NCBI GenBank assembly: GCA_051453625.1 | Contig: JBOZIK010000001.1 | Location: forward strand, 19,185,681-19,249,680 | Source of the DNA: Welwitschia mirabilis | Lineage: Eukaryota > Gnetophyta > Gnetopsida > Welwitschiales | Length of the DNA stretch: 64,000 bases | Direction of reading: 5' to 3' | Shown here: positions 59,200 through 64,000 of the stretch, one piece after another | Layout of the letters: the number at the start of each line of letters is the position of its first letter | How positions within the stretch are numbered: position 1 is the stretch's first letter | Made by a program: the position numbers and the translations under genes | Notes under the pieces: model-generated | Database searches by the model: none | What the model saw: the letters and a program-made list of their open reading frames with translations, nothing else | Told to the model about the DNA's origin: nothing

Positions 59200-59610
59200 T
59201 AACTTGAAATCTAGTTTAAATCTTTCACTTTGGGCTAGTGTTAGTCCACTTCTAGAACTTACATGTTGATGGATCAACTTGAAATCTTATTTGAAGTTCT
59301 GACTTTAGGTCGATGTCAGTTGATCAAATGATTTTTCTTTCTTACTTGTAGGGTAAAGGAGTAATCGGGTTGGCTTGAAATCCAACTTAAAGTTTCAACT
59401 TTGAGTTAGTATCAATTAATCATGTGATTTTATTTAATTACAGGTTTTCAAAGCATAAGGAAAAGAATGAGTTGGCTTAAGATCTGACTTAAAGTTTTAA
59501 CTTTAAGTTGGTGTTAGCTAAAAGATTTAAGTTCTCATCATAATGGTCTGATTTAAACTCTGACTTAAAGTTTTAATTTTGGGTTGGTGTCAATCAACCA
59601 AGTAATCTTT
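59200..59610. repeat. Imperfect minisatellite, units of 72-101 bp
   Basis: At least five diverged units begin near 59201, 59275, 59372, 59473 and 59545. Their shared core is like 'cttgaaatctgacttaaagt' followed by 'ttaactttgggttggtgtca'. A stray sixth unit lies near 59862. Confidence 0.75.
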
Positions 59611-60189
59611 TGATTTCAAGGCCTATTCTATGATGAAATTTTTATTAGATAAAAAACACTGATAACTGCCCTTTCTTATTCTTACTTGAAACAAAATAAA
59701 AGAGAATCTTTTCTGAGTGGTTAGATATAGTTTAAAAGTCTTCTTTTGATTAAAAGTATTTACAGGGTTTGTGGTAATTACCTGGTACTGTAGTTTATGA
59801 TGACAAGATTTGGTGGGTTCCTGTAATGGCATGTAGTTTAGGAAATCTAAACTAATCATAAATCAATCTGAAGTTCTAATTTTAGGTTGAATCATGGTTA
59901 GTTTAAGATTCCTTGATTCTATACTTGCTTTAAGATTTCATGCTGAAACTTGGCATACTTCAACTGTGAGTTAAAGAGGTATATTGCTTTTACTCAATCC
60001 TTTACTTTAAGATTAAACATGTGTGAACTAATTAACTTAATATGAATTACACTTATTAAGCATGATTGTAAGACTTATGCTATAAATCTCATTCCTTACA
60101 TGCTAATCATCCATCACTCTTTACCTAAGCTTAAGAATTCCTTTACTTAACCATCTTTTACTCTTTCTCATCTTTTTTTTATCAATCCT

Positions 60190-60860
60190 CATGGCTTGTA
60201 CTCCTTATTCTTCTCCTGTTGCTTCCTCTAGCATTATGAAGGTGAAGTGTTGCTTGTTCAACTTGGCCTTTATACAAATAAATATGTGCATTAGCAGTGT
60301 AGATCCCCAATCACCTCAAGTTTCTATTAGTCTAAAAATGTAGCATTACAATATTCGCACTGCGATTACAAATCAACTATTGATGTCTTAGCCACCTTAG
60401 ATTCCTTCATCATTAAGACTGATAAAGATCATTTTGGAAGCAGTGTCATTCCCCTGAGTTTTGGTCCTATGATCCATCACTTGGTGAACAAGTATCTAAG
60501 GGTGAGAATTGAATAACTACATCAGTAACTCAATTATAGGGATTTGGCTTATGACATTTCTTTGGGCTAACTAGCTAGGTAGATGCAAGTTCTTGAGAAA
60601 AGGGTTAATCAGCTTCAAGACATAAACCCCGTCCTTAGTCTTGCTACATTGAGTTTTAATAAGAAAAATATAGAGAAGACACTATGGGATGCTAAACCTT
60701 ATTAAAAATTTTGGTAAGCCTACTTAGAGGAAATTAATATTTTATTGGAATCTTTAAATGAGATGCATCTATTACCCTTAAGTAAAACTTCCCTAAGGTT
60801 GACATCTAAGACTCAACGTTCTCATAGGAGGAACAAGTTTTTTGGCTACTTTAAGAAATA
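60190..60860 (+). pseudogene. Decayed plus-strand ORF, unrecognised
   Basis: Starts with ATG (60191) as MACTPYSSPVASSSIMKV. After frameshifts it continues in another frame as FGSSVIPLSFGPMIHHLVNK, then MQVLEKRVNQLQDINPVLSL (heptad-like), NKKNIEKTLWDAKPY, YLEEINILLESLNEMHLLPL and a basic tail (TSKTQRSHRRNKFFGYF, about 60805-60860). The codons are too orderly for chance, but at least six stops are present. No known domain. It lies antisense to, and downstream of, the pol at 61752-64000, a position where Tat-lineage elements often carry antisense extra ORFs. Confidence 0.45.
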
Positions 60861-61319
60861 AGTTACTTGAGTTGGTGATTTATTTACTTAGTAATTTGAG
60901 AAGTGTTTTCGTTGTTATTCTACAACTGGATGTAATAAAGTATTTTGCTTAATAAAATTTTTAGTTTTTATTTCAAATAAAGTTATCCTATACTATTTTA
61001 TTTTATTATGGGCATGTCAATTCCATTAAAGGAAGTTCAAACCAAATAATTTATTAAATTTTTAAGATAATATGAAATGATTCTAAAACTTTTAAGCTTT
61101 CCCTTAGCTCAAATAGAATTTAATGATTATGCATGTTATTGAACTAAAAATTTTTGGATACACATTTCATCATAGACTAGAATATTTTTTCTTCTTCTAG
61201 TTTCTTTTCTCTCTTGATCTCTCTCTTTTTCATAAGTTATGAGAGAGTTATAGTTTTGGTAACTAGATATGTCTTAAGTAACTTCTTAGACACAATTGTT
61301 CCTCAACTTTTTATTTTTC
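60861..61319. other. No recognisable feature
   Basis: AT-rich spacer, no frame. Confidence 0.45.
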
Positions 61320-61510
61320 ATAACTTAAATTAACCACAATGAGAAGAGTACAACCACCATCAGAAGAGTAAGGACCCACAGTGTATATATATATATATAT
61401 ATATTCATATCATGGTTAACTGACCCCTCAATGGAGTTCTTACAGTTACCATATTGCACTGTCAAAAGCCCCTCTCAATAATATTTGCCCTGTGGCACTT
61501 TCCATAAAAC
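61320..61510. repeat. Partial copy of the H repeat end, with (TA)n
   Basis: Resembles 34690-34830 and 37545-37680 (agaagagtaaggaccca..., ctcaatggagttc, tcaaaagcccctctc...atttgccct). A (TA)n run at 61383-61404 interrupts it. Confidence 0.6.
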
Positions 61511-61751
61511 ATTATAGTACTTTCTCACTTCTTTTTTCCTCTCCATACCATAGACGGTATTCTATTCTGTGATGGAATGTATCTCCTCAATCTTCTTAAA
61601 AATATAATGCATAATTCCCTCTTGGAGACTTACCAAGTTAGCTTCTTACTTTATAATCATTACATTTACTCCCAACAATCTAGTAAATTGGTAGATTAAA
61701 TAAGCTTTAAAGAAATAACATGTCCTTTATTATCTAATTTTGGAATTTATT

Positions 61752-61979
61752 TTATAGATAAAGTGGAATTATTCTTTCCACTCTATCAAGGTTCCCTAGA
61801 AGATTTGGCACCAATTTATGATCATAGTACATTCTTGCTCTTTGCTCATTAACTTGGTAGGTTACCTTTTCATCAGTATCATATATTTCTATGGCTTTAT
61901 TTCCTAGAATTTTTGTTATGGTATAGGGTTCTAGCCAGTTTTGTTCATATTTTTGTTTGGTATAGATTTTCTTTGTCAT
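61752..61979 (-). pseudogene. Element E integrase C-terminal domain
   Basis: A 75-codon open frame, KYEQNWLEPYTITKILGNKA, then YQVNEQRARMYYD. It matches the family pattern (W.GP..VT.V..NGA.E.......VNGQR.K.Y). This SH3-like end binds DNA in integrases. It is the natural end of pol: a stop follows at 61752-61754. Confidence 0.88.
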
Positions 61980-62129
61980 ATATTAATACATAATCTTCTA
62001 CATTAAAATTTGTTATCCTAATTTTGTTATTATAATATATTTTAATTTTATGTTATATAAGTTTTTTTACATAGAAGAGCTTTTTTTCTATTTTTATCTA
62101 AAACATTGTTGTTTTCTATCCATTCTTTT

Positions 62130-62840
62130 TAAGCTATATCTAAGTCACATTTTAATTTTTTGGCTAATTTAAATTTTTTAATACTAAATTCAATTACTAA
62201 ATTAGACATTTTTTCATAGACTAATTCATATGGAGTAAATCCTATGGTATGCTTGCAAGTTATTCTATAAGCCCATGGAGCTTCATTTAATTTATTAGCC
62301 CAATTGATTTTCTTACTATTTATGACTTTTTTTAAAATTCTATTTAGTTCTCTATTAGTTACTTCAACTTGGTCATTGGATTGAAGGTAATAGATAGTAG
62401 AGAGTTTGTGAGAGATTTCGAACTTGGTTAAAAGTTTCTCAAAAACTTCATAAGTGAAACGAGACCCTTTATCAAATATAGGACTTCAACGGGCTCCAAA
62501 CCCATAGGTAATATTTTTAAGGAAAAATTTAATTATGGTTTGGGAAGAATAAGTAGTTACAACATTAACTTCAACCCATTTAGTGAAGTAATCAAAACAA
62601 ACCAAAATATATCTTTTTCTAAAGGATGAGGTACTGATAGGTGCAATAAAATCTATTTTCCAAACATCAAAGGTTTAATTATCTAAATCTAATGTTGTGG
62701 CATTTCTAACTTTTGGCTAAAAGTGCCTTCTATTCAACATTTATCACAACCTTGGATATAAGCATTTGAATCCTTGAATATGGTGAGCCAGTAGTATCCT
62801 ATTTAGAAAATTTTGATTCCTGTTCTTTTTGCACTGTGAG
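62130..62840 (-). pseudogene. Element E integrase, zinc and catalytic domains
   Basis: The zinc domain remnant reads GYYWLTIFKDSNAYIQGCDK, followed by C (62800-62735). The core reads FDVWKIDFIAPIS, YILVCFDYFTKWVEV, then IFDKGSRF and QSNDQVEVTNRELNRIL, then INWANKLNEAPWAYRI and IGFTPYELVY. All three catalytic acids (D of KID, D of FDKG, E of QVEV) are still present. Few stops, one just before SPIFD. This integrase would join the element cDNA to the genome. Confidence 0.93.
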
Positions 62841-63179
62841 TCTTCCTTCTTTTCCTTCATGAGCTTTCTTTAAGATTTCATTTTGTAAGTTTCCTTCTAT
62901 ACATCTTCTGATAACATGATATTTTCATTCTCTAAATAACATTTTATCATATTAAATTTAATCTCTAAATTTTCTTAACAATCTTTTTCTTCATAGTAAG
63001 TCATAAGAGATGGTAATCTTTTTCTCACAAGAAAGCTGGATATATCAGCATACCATGGATTTGTTATTACCTAAAAAAGATGTTCATCTGAAAATTCATT
63101 CCTTATGTTAATCTATTCTTCATCCGAAAATTCTAACCTTAATAAGTGATCTGCTATCACATTCTCTGTCCCTTTCCTA

Positions 63180-63523
63180 TTAATAATTTTTTAATCAAAC
63201 TCTTGTATTAATATTATTCATCTCATAATTCTCAGGTTTGCTTCTTTCTTATTCATTAGAAATCTAATGGTACTATGGTCAGTATGAAGCTTTACTTTGT
63301 AACCTAAAATATAATGTCTAAATTTTTCTAATGCTATTATCACTGTCAACAACTCTTTCTCTATTACTGTATAATTTTGTTGAGTTAGTTTAAAGTTTTT
63401 ACTAATATAAGAAATGGCATAAGATTTATTGTCTTCATCTTTTTGACCCAAGAATACTCCCATAACATGACTAGATGTATTAGTCATAATGTGGAATGGT
63501 CTTTCCCATATTGGCCCTTGCAA
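63180..63523 (-). pseudogene. Element E RNase H
   Basis: A 101-codon open frame: PIWERPFHIMTNTSSHVMGV, FLGQKDEDNKSYAISYISK, NYTVIEKELLTVIIALEKFR, VKLHTDHSTIRFLMNKK. The family catalytic Asp in the first block (CDAS) is Asn here (TNTS), the E of EKEL and D of HTDH are kept. It removes RNA during reverse transcription. Confidence 0.94.
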
Positions 63524-63539
63524 AATAGGTACTGATAAA

Positions 63540-64000
63540 AGTTTATTTTTTAAGGTTTGGTAAGCATTTTGACATTCATCAGTTTAGTCATACTGCACAT
63601 CCTTTTGTAAGATGTTATTCAAAGGTTTAGCAATTTTACTAAAGTTGGATATGAATCTTCTATAATAGCCAACATGTCCTAAGAAAGATAAAAATTCTTT
63701 TATGTTGGTTAGGGGTGGGATATCTTTTATAGCTTTAATTTTCTGCTCATTAGTTTCAATCCCTTTTTAAGATATCTTTTATCCTAATACTATGCCTTCT
63801 GTCACTATAAGATGACTTTTTGACCAGCTGAGTCTAAGGCATTTTTCTTTGCATCTTTCTAAAGCTTTTTTTCAGTCTATTAAGTGACTCCTCAAAATCA
63901 TTTCTAAACATTAAGAAATCATCCATAAATACTTCAACTGATCTTCCTATCATCTTGAAAAATGCTATTTACTAATATTTGAAAAGTAGCTAGAGCATTA
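63540..64000 (-). pseudogene. Element E reverse transcriptase, C-terminal part
   Basis: Reads GRSVEVFMDDFLMFRNDFEE at about 63950-63890, including the catalytic F-M-D-D box, then the thumb: KGIETNEQKIKAIKDIPPL, FLSFLGHVGYYRRFISNFS and KIAKPLNNILQK (about 63775-63600). Frameshifts occur near 63850. The fingers and palm continue outside the window. Confidence 0.95.

Larger units (their letters stand above)
61752..64000 (-). mobile_element. Ty3/gypsy element E, pol region (Athila/Tat type), cut by right edge
   Basis: A colinear minus-strand pol: reverse transcriptase (64000-63540), RNase H (63523-63180), zinc H2C2 (62840-62730), integrase core (62700-62130), integrase C-terminus (61979-61752). 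The order RT, RNase H, integrase defines gypsy; FMDDF in RT and the VNEQR-type integrase end are typical of Athila/Tat. It is the least decayed coding region in the window. Its gag, protease and 5' LTR lie beyond the window. Confidence 0.95.

Noticed and set aside
1-64000. CRISPR arrays, rRNA or tRNA genes
   Set aside because: No regular repeat-spacer pattern, and no rRNA or cloverleaf sequence recognised; the tRNA-like strings are short primer sites only.

Overview
The window looks like gene-poor, repeat-rich nuclear DNA of a large plant genome. It is very AT-rich and CpG-poor. It has no bacterial-style gene layout and no intact long reading frame, but it carries many eroded plant LTR retrotransposons. 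These include Ty3/gypsy elements of Athila/Tat type, with tRNA-Asp-like primer sites (several decayed copies of the complement of the tRNA-Asp 3' end), and one Ty1/copia element. Most in-frame stops and catalytic-residue losses can be explained by C-to-T or G-to-A transitions, as expected from long-term methylcytosine deamination. By inference, such extreme AT-richness recalls the gnetophyte Welwitschia, but the species cannot be fixed from this sequence.

Layout. 1-2473: left-edge gypsy element L (gag, primer site and 5' LTR, minus strand). 2474-4740: a low-copy stretch with an unusually CpG-rich core (3230-4640) holding weak exon-like frames. 4760-28100: a three-level nest. Gypsy element A (minus; 5' LTR 26874-28100, body 25928-26873 and 4760-9657) is split by gypsy element B (minus; 9658-25927, LTR pair and near-perfect 5-bp target duplication). 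B is itself split by a Ty1/copia element (plus; 15920-20919). 28101-31497: nothing recognisable. 31523-44097: gypsy element F (minus; LTR pair, primer site, polypurine tract, gag, protease) containing another repeat pair (33757-37735). 44098-47320: decayed DNA, an LTR-like promoter region and a second CpG-rich block. 47325-47975: a 76-77 bp tandem array. 49890-53870: a tandem array of 1.87-kb units. 53880-58064: candidate LTR end plus a large decayed coiled-coil-like minus-strand ORF. 59200-59610: minisatellite. 60190-60860: decayed plus-strand ORF. 61752-64000: the best preserved pol (RT, RNase H, integrase; minus strand), running off the right edge.

Elements A and B share the order gag, protease, a short pol linker, and then an extra ORF, with no reverse transcriptase or integrase. 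They therefore look like members of a non-autonomous family that would have needed polymerase and integrase from a relative, possibly one like the right-edge element. No convincing intact host gene, rRNA, tRNA gene or CRISPR array was found. Four runs of N are assembly gaps, and two of them are flanked by (near-)identical sequence on both sides.
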